Positions 49,271 through 60,757 of a stretch of DNA of 64,000 nt are shown here, piece after piece (the first letter of the stretch is position 1; each line of letters begins with the position of its first letter). The notes beneath the pieces were generated by a model that had not been told where the DNA came from, did not search any database, and saw only the letters and a list, made by a program, of their open reading frames with translations. The DNA lies in contig JBAJFG010000549.1 in assembly GCA_037903475.1 (NCBI GenBank), forward strand, positions 558,001-622,000, read 5' to 3'. Both the position numbers and the translations under genes were made by a program. The stretch comes from Ancylostoma caninum. Lineage: Eukaryota > Nematoda > Chromadorea > Rhabditida > Ancylostomatidae.

Positions 49271-49640
49271 CATTGTGCTTCACCATAAAAATCCAGTCTT
49301 TAGACTCTGTCATGTGTCATCATTACCCACTATGATCGGGAATCTCTTGAGAAGCGGGAAGTTTCTCGATATGATTTTTTTCCTTTGCGCGACCAGTAAT
49401 GTCTATGAAAACGTAAAGAGTCGTCAAACACATCTGAAAAATGCTGAAATGGTTCTCTATCTCATTTCCGTAATGTATCATCTAGAGTGCGAATTTAGAA
49501 CAACACGGATTGAACTCCGTTCTCGATTGATTTCCACTGCGTCCATTCGCAAGATCTGATCTTTCCGAGATCCAGACCTGAGCAAATTCCACAAAAAAAA
49601 AGAACGAGAAAAAGAAACAGTTGTATCCACTGCCAATAAT

Positions 49641-52600
49641 ATGTGCCGCTTCCATCTACGAGTCCTTCTTTTCACAGCAGCTCTATTTCAATTAGTAATT
49701 TTGCCTATCCTCACAATTCTGCTATATGTGTGTGAGGCCTATGCTAGGAAATTCGCTGTGCCTTCGGACGGAGGTGCAAATCTCGTGCATGATTTAAGTG
49801 TGGTTGACAATGTGAATCGGATACTAGACGCCAAATTCGGAGTAAATAGAACTTATGAGGATTCGGTGAGTTAATTTTCTCCAGCAGATTGATGTAAATG
49901 TAGGGTTACGAACTTCCAGAGGCTTGCCCCATTGCCCTATTTGATCGTGCCTAAAAGGATACACATCCAGCAACAGAAGATTTTAGTTCTTGTGCCCTCC
50001 AGTGTAAACAACAGGGAAAACAGAAATGTTTGGCGGCGAACATACGGACATCGAAGTAATAAGGAAAAGGTGGAAAATCCAACTATTTCGGGACATGATC
50101 AGTTGAAACGGGAAAATTGCAGAAATTTCTTCCAGTTCGGCTATACTGCTATATTTTGCGTTGGTACCAGCCACGATCCAAATGATCAGAATCGACTACT
50201 AGAAGAAGCAATGAACTATGGCGATATTCTTCAAGCGGATTTTCTTGACTCCTACAGGAATCTCACTATTAAGGTGGACATAATTGTTCTAAATTAGCTG
50301 AAATAGAACTGAACATTGAGTAAATATTTATAATTTTTTTCCGAAAAGTGGTGCTCTTCAGCTATTCCTTCGATTCGTCTTTTTCTAAATGGACGGTGAG
50401 ATTTAATGTTTCATGGGAGTGGAAGTAAGAAGAGCGTTGACGGCGTTGCGTCTTCCATTCCCACGAACACGGGAAGTCCACAGCGCGGCCGCTTCGCTCG
50501 CACTGAAATCCGTGGTGCAGTGGCAAATTGGGGTTTTCTTGGAAGTTTTTCATCGTATTGGATGTTAACTATGTGTTAACTATCAAGAAAACTAACTAGC
50601 CATCAAGAAAACCCTCCGGTTTGCCATCGCTGTGACGGTTCAAGCGCGTGCGGCGCGGTCGCGCTGCGTGCTTTCCGAGTCCACGAAAAACGCACGTCCA
50701 TCGACGCCCACTTTACTATAGGACAGATGTTTTTCTGCAACTGGTCCTTACACAGCAAACACAGCAACGTTCGTGAAATTTCTTTTTTCGTTTTACGACG
50801 AGGAAAAACAGGGCTCGCAGGACAGGATGCTCACCTAGGAAGGGCAACTTCAGATGTAAGATCCAAAGGTAGACCTTGTGATCGACTTCAGATCCGTTTG
50901 ATGGCGCTTCTGAGTATGGATTTTCAGGCAGCTAAATGTAATACAAACTCCAAATCTACGTATAATCTATCGGTTTTGCTGCTTATTCTCGAAATGCGCT
51001 AACTGGAATGATCGAGGTGTTATAGCATTCGTCGCATTCAAATAAATAGTAATATTATAAATAAAACTAGACGGCATGCCCGGCTTCGCTCGGGTGTTTT
51101 GCTACCCCGGCAAATTTCACACCAATGAGGACAATTGCTAGTGCCGACAAATTCATTGCGGATGCCTATAATTTTGGTGGTAAACATATTAGCAGGCTCA
51201 TGTAACCCTCTTCCACCGACTCGTAAGCGAAAAGTTAGCACTGTTATTTCAGTGTCAATTTCATGGAAAGCAGTTGCCATATTCGTACTTAGGGTTTAGC
51301 GTTTTCGATTGATCCAGTGAACACATTCTTACCCCGTCCCTTTCCAAAAGCGGAGAAAGAGCAAAAGAAGTTACTGAGTCGATATATCCGTGGAGAATAG
51401 TTGTCATGTTCGTGTACAGCGCAATGGAAAATCCCAGTAGACACGTCTTCACCGGCCCGTGCACAAAAATGGCAAAAAATCGATAAATCAATATTTCGTG
51501 CAAAACGGTTATCATATTCGTGTTCAGCGCGTTGACAAACCCCAGTAGAGCTGTCCCTACCGACTCTCGGGCAAAAATATCGAAAAGTCAATAAAATCGA
51601 TAAATTGATATTTTGTACAAAACGGTTATCATATTCGTGTTCAGCGCATTGAGAGCCCCCATTAGACATGTCCTCCCCGCCCGCTGAGCAAGAGTAGCGA
51701 AAAATCAATAAAATCGACACGGTCGATAAATCAATCGATAATGCCCGGCACGATGTAGCCTAAAACCTCCGCCGGGACATGAGGAATAAGCATGCGAAGT
51801 TTGGTCCCGATCGGTTCTCCCTCCGCGATTTCTATAAAGAACATACATACATACACACATACATTCTACTTTATGTATGCAGATAACCATAATAAATAAA
51901 TAAATAAAATCTAGTTCATAGTCGTGGTCTAGCTCCCAGCTGCTAGAATCTGTTAGCAAATTTGAGAGGGCGACCCAGGAAACGAGGCAAAACATAAAAA
52001 AAGAGCTTAGATCTGGTAATTATACTTATGTGATAAACATCCTTATTAAATTGAACATGGCTACATGAAAAGTGTATCGGCTTTTAGAAGATCCATGCAT
52101 ATTATTTTACACATTTTTTGTTCTTTATTTTTTCTCATTTCTTAAAGTTTTCTGTATATTATTTTATGTATTTTATATAATATTGTATTGTATGTACTTG
52201 TTTGCTTAAAATTTCATTGCAATATGTAGCTATTCTGTAAGTGATCTAGGCTGGGAGCTTCTCGACCTTCATATTTTATTTTAGATGTTATCCGTGATCC
52301 GCTACGTAGCAATCGCTGCCCGTGAAGTAAAATCAGTGTTTAAAGTTGATGACGATGTCAGCTGGAGAATCCAAAGCGTTACGTCATACATCCACAACGT
52401 TGTCAGTGGAAACGCTCCCGCATTTCATTGCTATAGGTGGTTTGATCCTCATGCGAAGGAAAAGCACAGAAGATTCCTTGCTGTTTTAGGCATGAGAAAG
52501 GAGGAGCACCTCCACGAAAAAAATGGCGAAAATGGTGAGTGATCATTCTTTAGTGGCTTGTTTATATAGATGCTTTTTTGTTTTCTTTCGAGAAAACGAA

Positions 52601-55133
52601 AAAAAAACTATCCAGGTACAATGGTGATGATTTGGGAGCAAGATCAACCTTGCGAATAAACTTGGCCTGTGAAGCCTGTTCACCCAAAAAAAAAATAATA
52701 TTGAGCTAAGCTACCTATGTACATTTGCTTAACTACATAGATAAACTTAACCAAGAACGATCAAATTAGAAAGAAAGGAGGTTGGAAGAAAGATTCGGTC
52801 ACATTGAACGTACAGAGAAAAGGATGCCTTGACTACGTAGTAGTATCTGACGATCAAGAAATTTTAGGGCTTTACACAAAACGGGTAAAAAAATACCCCA
52901 TTCGAGCTCATGCTGCAGAATTACTGTGTATATTTTTGAGGGATATATTTAAGCACCTACAAGCCAGCTATTCTTGTTTTGAGGTATACGACAGTAGAGG
53001 AATATCCATTCAAAATGCTTCCAACTTACTGTCTTGGCTGGAGCTACATAGCTACAATGCCAGCTCTAGATGCAGTTCTGAGCCGCGTTCATTTGGAGCG
53101 GTTCCTATGGGTAAGTAAAATCGCCGTTCTTCATCATTCTTTCTTACTCGAGGGTTGCTACTGATCATTATCCATAAAAATAGCGCATGTCACAAGGTTG
53201 TGGATCAACGCCCATGTGTTTTCGGAAGAAACCGTTTTTTTTTTCAAGTTTGTAAATTCTGTGGTTGAGCACGAGATTGATTTCTCAAAACTCATGGATT
53301 TCAAATGATTTCTCAAAACTCATGGGTTTCAAATATAGCGCGTTGTTTTATAATGTTTTCCCCCACTTTCCCTCAGTAGGATTCCTGCAATAGAAGCTAA
53401 ATGCTGGCATAGTTTACCCGAAGAAAACGGTCAATGACGGCACCAATCAGATCGCGAAATTTCATTCTCCCGGCTTACGGTATCGTTAGGCGTGAAAGGG
53501 TGACAGCCGGCGAGCATCCACCCAAGCATATTCCTGGGTTTCGTGACAAATCAAACGTCATGTGGCTCAACTCTAGTATCCTTAATTTTTACGATCATTT
53601 CAAGAATTACGGGGTGACACAAAATTATGGAACGGAGGTTCATTTGGTTTTCTCTCGTGAGGTGAGCCGGTTGGAATGACTTTGACTACACATTCCTACA
53701 GTCTTTGGTCTACTTTATAGATGCGATCTAGAAAAGACCTGAGATCGGCAATCGCCCGCATGGCAGAAAGCGGGAATGGAGTAGTGGAGATTTCGCGGCT
53801 GTTGAATATCCCACATTCGACCGTTTCGAAAGCTCTGAAGCGCTTCAAGAGACAGGAGCTAACGAAGATCGCCCGGGAAGAGGTCGACCGAGAACCGCCA
53901 ACAACACAGGTAACCAGAAAAAAGTTCTCAATCGGATCGAAAGAAACCCTCGAACTAAAAAGAATTCCACGCGGAAAATTGCAAAGGCGATTGGGATTTC
54001 GAGGGAATCTGTACGGAGGATTCTCAGAGGGGCTGGACTGAAGGCTTGTAAGGAAGTGAAGGCTCACCTGATTACTGAGCAAGCGAAGGCTAAGCGGTTG
54101 GAGCGGTGTAAGAGGTTGAGGAAACGTTTTGCAGCTGGACGGCATCGAATGATCCTGTTTTCGGACGAAAAATGGTTCGATGTCGAACAAGCTCACAATC
54201 GTCAGAATGACCGGGTGTGGTCAGAGGGAAAGCTACCACTAGAGGAGAGGATGATAAGTAGGAGACAAAAACCGAAGCAAGTGATGGTCTGGGCGCGGAT
54301 AACACACACCGGCAAGACTCCACTCATCTTCATACCCTAAGGAGTCAAGGTCCAAGGATCCCAGTATCGCGCGATCCTAGAAGACAAGGTTTTGCCTTGG
54401 GCTCGACGGCACTTTGGAGAGGAGGTGTGGACTTTCCAACAGGATGGCGCCCCATCTCATAAGTCTGAAGAAACGCAGGAATGGATCGCGAGAAACTTTC
54501 CGGACTTCATCTCGGTGGACATAAGTCCTCAACGACCTATCCACTGGCCAGGAATTTCAACTGATTTGAACCCGTTAGACTACTCCATCTGGAGAATACT
54601 GGAGTCAATGGCCTGTGCGAAGCCCCACTCGACAGTGGAGGAGCTGAAGAAAGATTTGACGAAAGCCTGGAATCAACTTCCCATGGACATCATCGCCAAA
54701 GCAGTGGACGACTTCCCAAAGCGATTAAAGAAGTGCATCAAAGCGGGTGGTGGTCATTTCGAGCAAGAATAATTGCTACGATGTATAGTCTCCTAATATG
54801 CACAAATAAAGTTGTTGATGTTTGATTGGCGCGTAGAAACCGTACACGAAAAATCCGTTCCATAATTTTGTGTCACCCTGTATTGTCCTCTCCTGTGTTA
54901 GTTTCAGCCCTATTCTCACCAAGGATGAACAACGCCTTCGTTTTCAGCTCGAAGACGTCTTCATCACTGGCGTGCTTAACCAAAATGGGGCTGTAATCGT
55001 TGGCATCGATAAAAGAAGGTTCTTCAGAAACAAGTCAGATTTCCGAGTGTTTCCTAGAGCTTGGTTCTATCATCTCCAACATAGAAACATAACATTTGAA
55101 CGTGGCTATAGTATTTTAAATAAATCTTATTGA
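49641..55133 (+). CDS. GT31 beta-1,3-galactosyltransferase-like protein, copy 2 (325 aa)
   Basis: I reconstruct six exons: 49,641-49,865, 49,920-50,069, 50,136-50,273, 52,285-52,436, 52,984-53,110 and 54,948-55,133, which sum to 978 nt with one open frame. An N-terminal transmembrane anchor (residues about 7-31, [20 protein letters not shown]) predicts a type II Golgi enzyme. Signatures are VWRRTY (about 104-109), [18 protein letters not shown] (154-171), the DXD-type VDDD with aspartates at 193-195, [12 protein letters not shown] (227-238) and LEDVFITG (265-272). Exons 2-5 (150, 138, 152 and 127 nt) equal the corresponding exons of the upstream paralogue, showing a tandem duplication. Intron 3 contains a satellite block and intron 5 a 1.27-kb mariner-type transposon. 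Sugar specificity is unknown. Confidence 0.9.
51060..51870. repeat. Degenerate satellite block with (ACAT)n tail in intron 3 of GT31 copy 2
   Basis: From about 51,210 to 51,740 there are three to four units of about 105-115 bp marked by 'aaacggttatcatattcgtg', 'gttcagcgc' and 'aaaatcgataaatc', related to the 8.6-9.7 kb satellite. It begins with 'ggcatgcccggcttcgctcg' at 51,073 and ends in 'ggtcccgatcggttctccc' and a short ACAT/ACAC tail (51,841-51,865), which resembles a retroposed or transposon 3' end. Confidence 0.7.
53480..53560 (+). repeat. Second relic of the putative SINE
   Basis: 'agccggcgagcatccaccca' and 'cctgggtttcg' match the centre and B-box side of 27,626-27,670; 'acggtatcgttaggcg' aligns weakly with the A-box side. 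It lies in intron 5 of GT31 copy 2, just left of the mariner-type element. Confidence 0.4.
53610..54880 (+). mobile_element. Tc1/mariner-superfamily transposon, 1,271 bp, in the last intron of GT31 copy 2
   Basis: The ends CGGGGTGACACAAAATTATG and (reverse complement) CAGGGTGACACAAAATTATG form TIRs of about 27 bp with one mismatch, flanked by TA at 53,608-53,609 and 54,881-54,882. It has the length of a complete element. It encodes a transposase (next entry) in the same orientation as the host gene. Confidence 0.95.
53721..54772 (+). pseudogene. Mariner-type transposase, DD39D-like, broken by one frameshift and one stop
   Basis: The N-terminal helix-turn-helix ([20 protein letters not shown]) reads from ATG 53,721. 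A frameshift near 53,845 moves to the frame giving GRGRPRT and a second helix-turn-helix ([20 protein letters not shown]). The catalytic domain follows: SDEKWFD, then an in-frame TAA at about 54,338, then [13 protein letters not shown] and [13 protein letters not shown] count 39 residues between the second and third catalytic aspartates. The end is at 54,772. Only two lesions separate it from an open frame, so the insertion is recent, but the copy as present cannot encode a full transposase. Confidence 0.85.
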
Positions 55134-55881
55134 TTTTGGTAATTCTGATTCAATCTACTAATCAAAGACGACAGTAATATTGTGGTCTTTAAGCACACAT
55201 ATTGCATTAATGTCTTGTAGGGAACGTGAAAAAGCCTTCTTTTGTTATTGGGCTTCGTCTTAGACAAGTTTTTATACGCTAACTTCTGCCAGCGCCTGCA
55301 TGCCTCTCAGACCTCTAACAGGTTGCTCACTCGCTTGCCAGCTCACTCACTTTCGCCTGCACTGCAATTCTACATTCTGATTGTCGGCTGGGTGGGGTGT
55401 GTATCATCGTAAGGGAAAGCGAGGAGGAGCCTTCCCGCCCTTCAAGATCAACTCGTCCTCTATAGCATTCAAATTTTGCATTGTCATGTATAGTGGAGTC
55501 GCGCGCGAAGAGAACGAGTCAACCGTTGAGGGCGGGAGGAGGATTTGAACGAACAAATCGCAGAACTGTACCACGCCCCGTTTTCCCTCACGATGATACA
55601 CACCCGGCTGGGTGGGATGGTGAAACTTTTGCCTGATTCGTTAGCGAAAACCGCCTCTCTAATAACATTAACGGTTTCATCTAGACAAATCAACAAGAAA
55701 TAACAATGAATAAACTATAACAATAACAGGTAACAATCTTATGAAAGCAGCCAAGTATTCCGAAAGTCATAAAATCAGTGCTTCGTTTCTGCCCCCGACA
55801 ATCCAGAAAACGAGACCGAATTATCACTGATTCATGATTCAGAAATTCTAACAACTTCTTTAAATTTCTTGTTGAGCGCCG
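55134..55881. other. Convergent intergenic region between GT31 copy 2 and the helicase gene
   Basis: The two genes end toward each other here. 55,385-55,620 contains an inverted pair: 'cggctgggtggggtgtgtatcatcg' with 'cgatgatacacacccggctgggtggg', about 220 bp apart. No coding region is supported. Confidence 0.5.
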
Positions 55882-58800
55882 CTATATTTTGAAATTCGTT
55901 AGCGGATCGTTCTTCTTGCGGTTGTAGATTTTCTGATTTGTCGATTTCCCTTGGAGTTTACGTCGGTGTCTCTGCCCAGGTTTCACCTTCTTCTTGGAGC
56001 CCACGGAGAAATTTATTCCTCGCAGTGACTTTGGAACTGGAAGGAAGCTCACAATTTTCACCATAAGGGAACGAAAAATTAAAGAAATAAGTAAAAATAA
56101 AAGTGAATGGAACTGCTGGCAAAAAGGTGCTTTTATATGGTGGAAATGCTCATTTTCAATCGATAGAGGGGCTCACAACAGCGTAATCAGAACAGCGTTG
56201 ATCAGAACAATTCAAAATTTAGCACAACATAGTGACGCCTACATTCCGCACCACAGGTACTTCTTTTTGAGATCGCGCGAAGAATTTTCAGGGATGCGAA
56301 AAGCCCCCGGTAATTGTGGTTTCGAATTAATGCATGGGTGAGAATGGCATAAATTGGTCCTACACAAATGCACACAGGTGTATCAGCAGAAGACAGAGCT
56401 TACCCATGTAATCCGGCACGTCCGCGATAGCTGTTGTGTGAACGGCAACCGTCGTTGGTCTAGTGGTCGTCTCCATCAACGTTTTCTCCCGTGGATTATT
56501 GGCGAAGAAAGATTGCAACTTTGCCGACCTCATAATCTAAAGTAAAGACAATGCCTGAGGTGGAGCGTTCAAAAAAGTTTTGAAAACATCACCTCAAGTT
56601 TGATTTCTTGTATTCTAGCTGCTTTGATAACTGATTTCCCACATTTTGACAGTACTTCCTTAAAAATTGATGGAACTGTACTTGTGCAGGTATGAGTTTT
56701 CGCAGAAGAAAATTTTAAAAAAAAGAAGAAACTTATTTTGGACGAACCTTTACTCTTAGCAGGAATGAGTCTAGTTCTTTAATACGGATTTCGTATGGAA
56801 TTATAACCTTTCGACCCACTAAAATAAATTCAAAGCGTTAGAAGGCAAGCAATGAAACAAATAAAAACTCGAATAAGAATGTAAGAATACAAAGATAATA
56901 CCAACTTTGTGTGTTAATATCCTCTTGAACAGCATCCAAATACGGACGTTCAGCAGGAGTACAAAAAGACAAAGCAGTGCCTTTGTTCCGTCCTCTTGCA
57001 GTCCTGAAGCCAAAAACGGGTAATATTCGGAAAAAGAAAAAAGGGAACAGTAAGATGATGAAGGCTATCACCTTCCAACACGATGGATATAATTATCGGT
57101 AGATGTCGGGAAATCCAGATTTACAACGTTCCCTACTTGATGAAAGTCAATTCCTCGAGAAACACCTGCTTCTTTGTCTCGTCGAGCAGGCTTAAATGAA
57201 GTTCTGAGTGAGACCTGAAGAAAGCATCAAAGCTAGATCTTCTTACCTCTTTCGGCTGAACCGCGTCACTACCAAATGCATCTATGGCGTCGGATGCAAT
57301 GACAATGTCGCAAGCGCCGTTGTTGTACTGGTTAATCACATGAAATCGTGAGTTTGCAGGCATGGATGAGTTCAGAATGCAGGATTTCAGCCCAAATGCA
57401 CGCAGAACTAAGGAGGTCCTGCAAATTGAGTGACGTCAAATTAAAAAATGAGACCAAAAGATAACGCACAGGAAACCCATGGATGAGATACTAAGATTTT
57501 CGTAATAAAAAAAAGCTAAAGTTGAGCACCGGAAGCTACAAAAAAACTGGACATCTGGCAAAGTGAGTAAGTTATCTAGTGAAGAAAACGATTTCTAACA
57601 AAACCCACAGGTAGCACCGATTCGTATCATTCACGAAAATGATCGTTTTCCCAACAATCAGACGCAGCTTGAACATAGAGACGAGAATGGCAAAGCGCTC
57701 GTTATCGTCAAGACAAGTTATCTGATACTGGGTCAACTGGTCGACATCTGGCAAATCACCTTCCTGAAGAAGTAGGTAGAGCTCGTCGAGTAAATTTGGT
57801 CAATTACACATCCGGAATGTCTCACCTTCAACTTTATCGTGAATACGGATCCGGTGATGAATAAACTCTTCAATTCGCTCATATCATCTGTTATAGTAGC
57901 AGAAGTGAGAATACATTGATAGCTCGGAGGAAGATGTTTCTTGAGTGTACTGCAAGATAAAAATACACGAAATAGGAATTACAAAATAGGAAAAGGTAAA
58001 CCCCTACTTCATCTCCTCCTCATAACCGAACGAAAGCAGCAGATCGGCTTCGTCGAGAACTAGATGTCGAACATCACTACAAAATTCTGGACGAGCTGAC
58101 AACATTTCGAGTATTTTCCCAGGCGTCGATACAACAAAGTTCGCAAAATCCTATATAAAAGAATTTGAGGGAAAAAAAGATTATTTCAAGAGACTATTCG
58201 TCTTTCTTATGAAAATTGGTACCATTGTAATAACTCACGTGTTCCCACACAGATCGTTCATCCGAATTCAAATCAGACAGGTTCAAACAGCGCAAAAACG
58301 GGAGAGGATGAAGCAACTTCAATAGAAGCTCGTTGATCTGCAACTGTGGTATGTAGGGGGAGGAGGGGGGGACAAGACGTAATTAACAATAAGACCGACC
58401 TGTACACAAAGTTCTTTTGTTGGTGCAATAAACAGAGCAGATGGTCCACGAGGCTCTCCAGGATCAGACTAAAGTTCAAAAAATCATTCAGAGGATCTAA
58501 AATCATGAACAGCTAAAAGGTGCAATAATCAGAAGTACAAAAATTTTTCCAGTTTTTCAACTGTCCGTAATCAGTGAGCTTGATGGAGCGAAATTTTAGA
58601 TTAGAGATCAGAATAACAAAATTTAGAGAAGAAAATGGCGTAAAACAAACCGAATAAGCTATGCATTTATGAATAATGGGGATTAGGTAGGCTCCAGTTT
58701 TGCCACTTCCGGTTCGAGCTCGGGCCATAATATTCTTGTCCTCAAGGGCTAAGGTGAACATTGACTCTTGCACCTGAGTGGGCCACTTCCATCCCAAGTT

Positions 58801-60005
58801 ACCGATGGCCTAAACAGAGATTGTATGAGAACAGCTGATAGTTTTATGAAAGAGTTACACATCAATAACACGGCAGTGTAAACGGAATTTTCCGGATACG
58901 TCGCCTTTTAGGAACAGTAAAAAAACGGAACAAAAAAAAATAAAACGGCCCCGGAAATGACTTGGGATTACGTGATAATTATGTGCTCGAGAAGCATGAT
59001 ATTCATTGCCTGGTGGACGGTTCCCTACAAACGCGTAACTCCAGGATTTCAAGAAAAAAAGGCACAATGAGCAAGATAAAATGGGATTACCTTCAGTATT
59101 CTTTCGTCGATGTCGAAGTCACTGAAGGTTTTTGTACCCACTTCTGGCTCTACCACATTCAGCTTCGCCTTCTTGAAGTTCTCCAGTTGATGTTTGCTGA
59201 ACAAACCCATCACGTTAAACTCAGAAAGGTGGGGAAGATGTGAAAATTTTAGAGAATAATCCAAGCTCACTGTTTATTTTTCCGAAGACGTTTTCGCTTA
59301 CGTCCGCCTTGTGTCTCACATTCTACTTCGGCAACGGCAGCCTAAAAGGAACCAAGTGTGAAATCACACAAGAAAAGGCGCTATTCCACACCAGGGGCCC
59401 CAAAATTTTCAAAAGAATTTTTTTTCGCAGAAACTTTGTATAGTGTCGTTATTTGAAGTGCTGAACACGAATATCGTATTCATTTTGTACTGTAACCCCA
59501 TTTTCGCAGGGTTAAGGTATACGGTACCTACCGTATGTCAAAAACTCAAATTCTGTACAGAGGGGCAAGCTCAGGCGCTAATCACGATTATGAACATGAA
59601 TTTCCATATAACTGTCAGTTTTCTGCCGAAATTGGCAGTTTCTGCCAAATTTGCAAAGTAACCCTACCGTAACCCCCCAAAAATAAAGTTACGGTACAAA
59701 ATGGATCGATATTCGTATTCAGCACCTCAAATACCCCACCCCCCTTACACAAAGCTTCGGCGAAAAATTTTTTTCTTGAAAATTTTTGGAGCCCCTAATG
59801 TGGAATAGTGCCAAAAGAAGGAACAACTTAATAACCAGACCTTGCGGCTTTCAAAAGGCGCTGAGGAGCTCGCACCAGCAGAAGATTCAGGGAGGTCGTC
59901 GGCTATCCTCACTCGCCGCCTGGACTTTTTGCTTGGGAGTGGAGCAGTTTCTGTGGTTAACTCTGCATCGACAACCTCTTCACGTTTTTTCTTGTCACGA
60001 CCCAT
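55882..60005 (-). CDS. DDX56: ATP-dependent RNA helicase DDX56/Dbp9-type (642 aa, 16 exons)
   Basis: Complete on the minus strand. Exons in transcription order: 60,005-59,841, 59,341-59,271, 59,196-59,091, 58,809-58,651, 58,468-58,400, 58,337-58,239, 58,150-58,008, 57,949-57,826, 57,763-57,609, 57,418-57,247, 57,214-57,072, 57,003-56,906, 56,818-56,748, 56,658-56,593, 56,536-56,404 and 56,036-55,882. All introns are GT..AG and the sum is 1,929 nt. Helicase motifs: Q motif (KWPTQVQ), Walker A ARTGSGKT (145-152), APTKEL (182-187), STPG (231-234), DEAD (256-259), SAT (287-289), FVND, RGIDF (441-445) and HRVGRTARG (from 465). The N- and C-termini are Lys/Arg-rich, fitting a nucleolar protein. DDX56/Dbp9 acts in 60S ribosomal subunit assembly. 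Overall length and the C-terminal [10 protein letters not shown] and NPRE...VPDYM segments fit this family rather than other DEAD-box proteins. A cattttcag acceptor lies five bases before the ATG, suggesting spliced-leader addition. Confidence 0.95.
59377..59812. mobile_element. TIR element filling intron 1 of the helicase gene
   Basis: 436 bp. The left end begins GGCGCTATTCCACACCAGGG; the right end (reverse complement) begins GGCACTATTCCACATTAGGG. Imperfect pairing continues inward for about 100 bp ('ccaaaattttcaa', 'tgctgaacacgaatatcg'). The centre has self-complementary tacggta words. Flanking A-rich sequence obscures any target duplication, so the superfamily is open. Confidence 0.8.
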
Positions 60006-60757
60006 ATTTGCTGAAAATGAAAAGGAATAAGCAAGTGCCACATAAAGCCTACACGCTCGACTAATCGGAAGTGGATATTATAGAATATTCTAGAGATATA
60101 ACGTTGAAAATACATCAACATTACGGTGGAACAGAAAATACGGGGATTGGACAAGCGAGCAGGGAAAAGAAGCGTCCATTTGCGTGTAATACCTGTGATT
60201 ACACAAACCAGAAAATCGTCGGATTAGTAGTGTTGGCCGCAATTTCACGAAATGCACATCTGACAAAATTTTCGAAACGAAAGCATTTTGAAGGGATTTG
60301 TTTACTATTTCCTATTTAGCTCATCCGAGATCTCTAGCTTAGCTTCTTTCACTTCCGGTCTATTTCCTCGCTCCATAGTTTCAACTTTTGTTTTCCCAGC
60401 TATTGTTTTATCTGCATTGTGGTTTCATTTAATAAAACCACTTCGTAGTCATGAGAAGAAAGAAGATGTAATTCTTCGATAAAGATAAGCTTGTATGGGG
60501 CGCCGTTTATTTTAAGCTGCTGTTGAGGGTTTCTACTTGTGACACTTCTCAACTCGCTGCTGAGCTATTCATTTCATGTCCGGGTTCTGAATTAATTCTG
60601 AAATTTTCGAGCTAATAGAAGAGTATTACTGTTCTCTCAGCACTGTGGAAGGATTGTCCTGATTCCTCTTTTATCCCAAACTATTTTTATGCACCTTATT
60701 TTTCGCCTTTGAAGAAGTTTTGCCATTTGTGATGGTATATCGTTTAGATCGCGCAAC
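60006..60757. promoter_or_regulatory. Shared divergent upstream region of the helicase and SYF1 genes
   Basis: About 750 bp separate the two start codons, which face away from each other. This makes a shared or bidirectional promoter plausible. Candidate trans-splice acceptors are 'cattttcag' (minus strand, about 60,010) and 'tatcgtttag' (plus strand, about 60,747). No core promoter motif is distinctive. Confidence 0.4.

Noticed and set aside
52800..53118. Open frame 52,804-53,118 as an alternative GT31 exon
   Set aside because: It reads the EEYP exon in the wrong frame. The exon 52,984-53,110 restores the GT31 motif and matches the paralogue's exon length.
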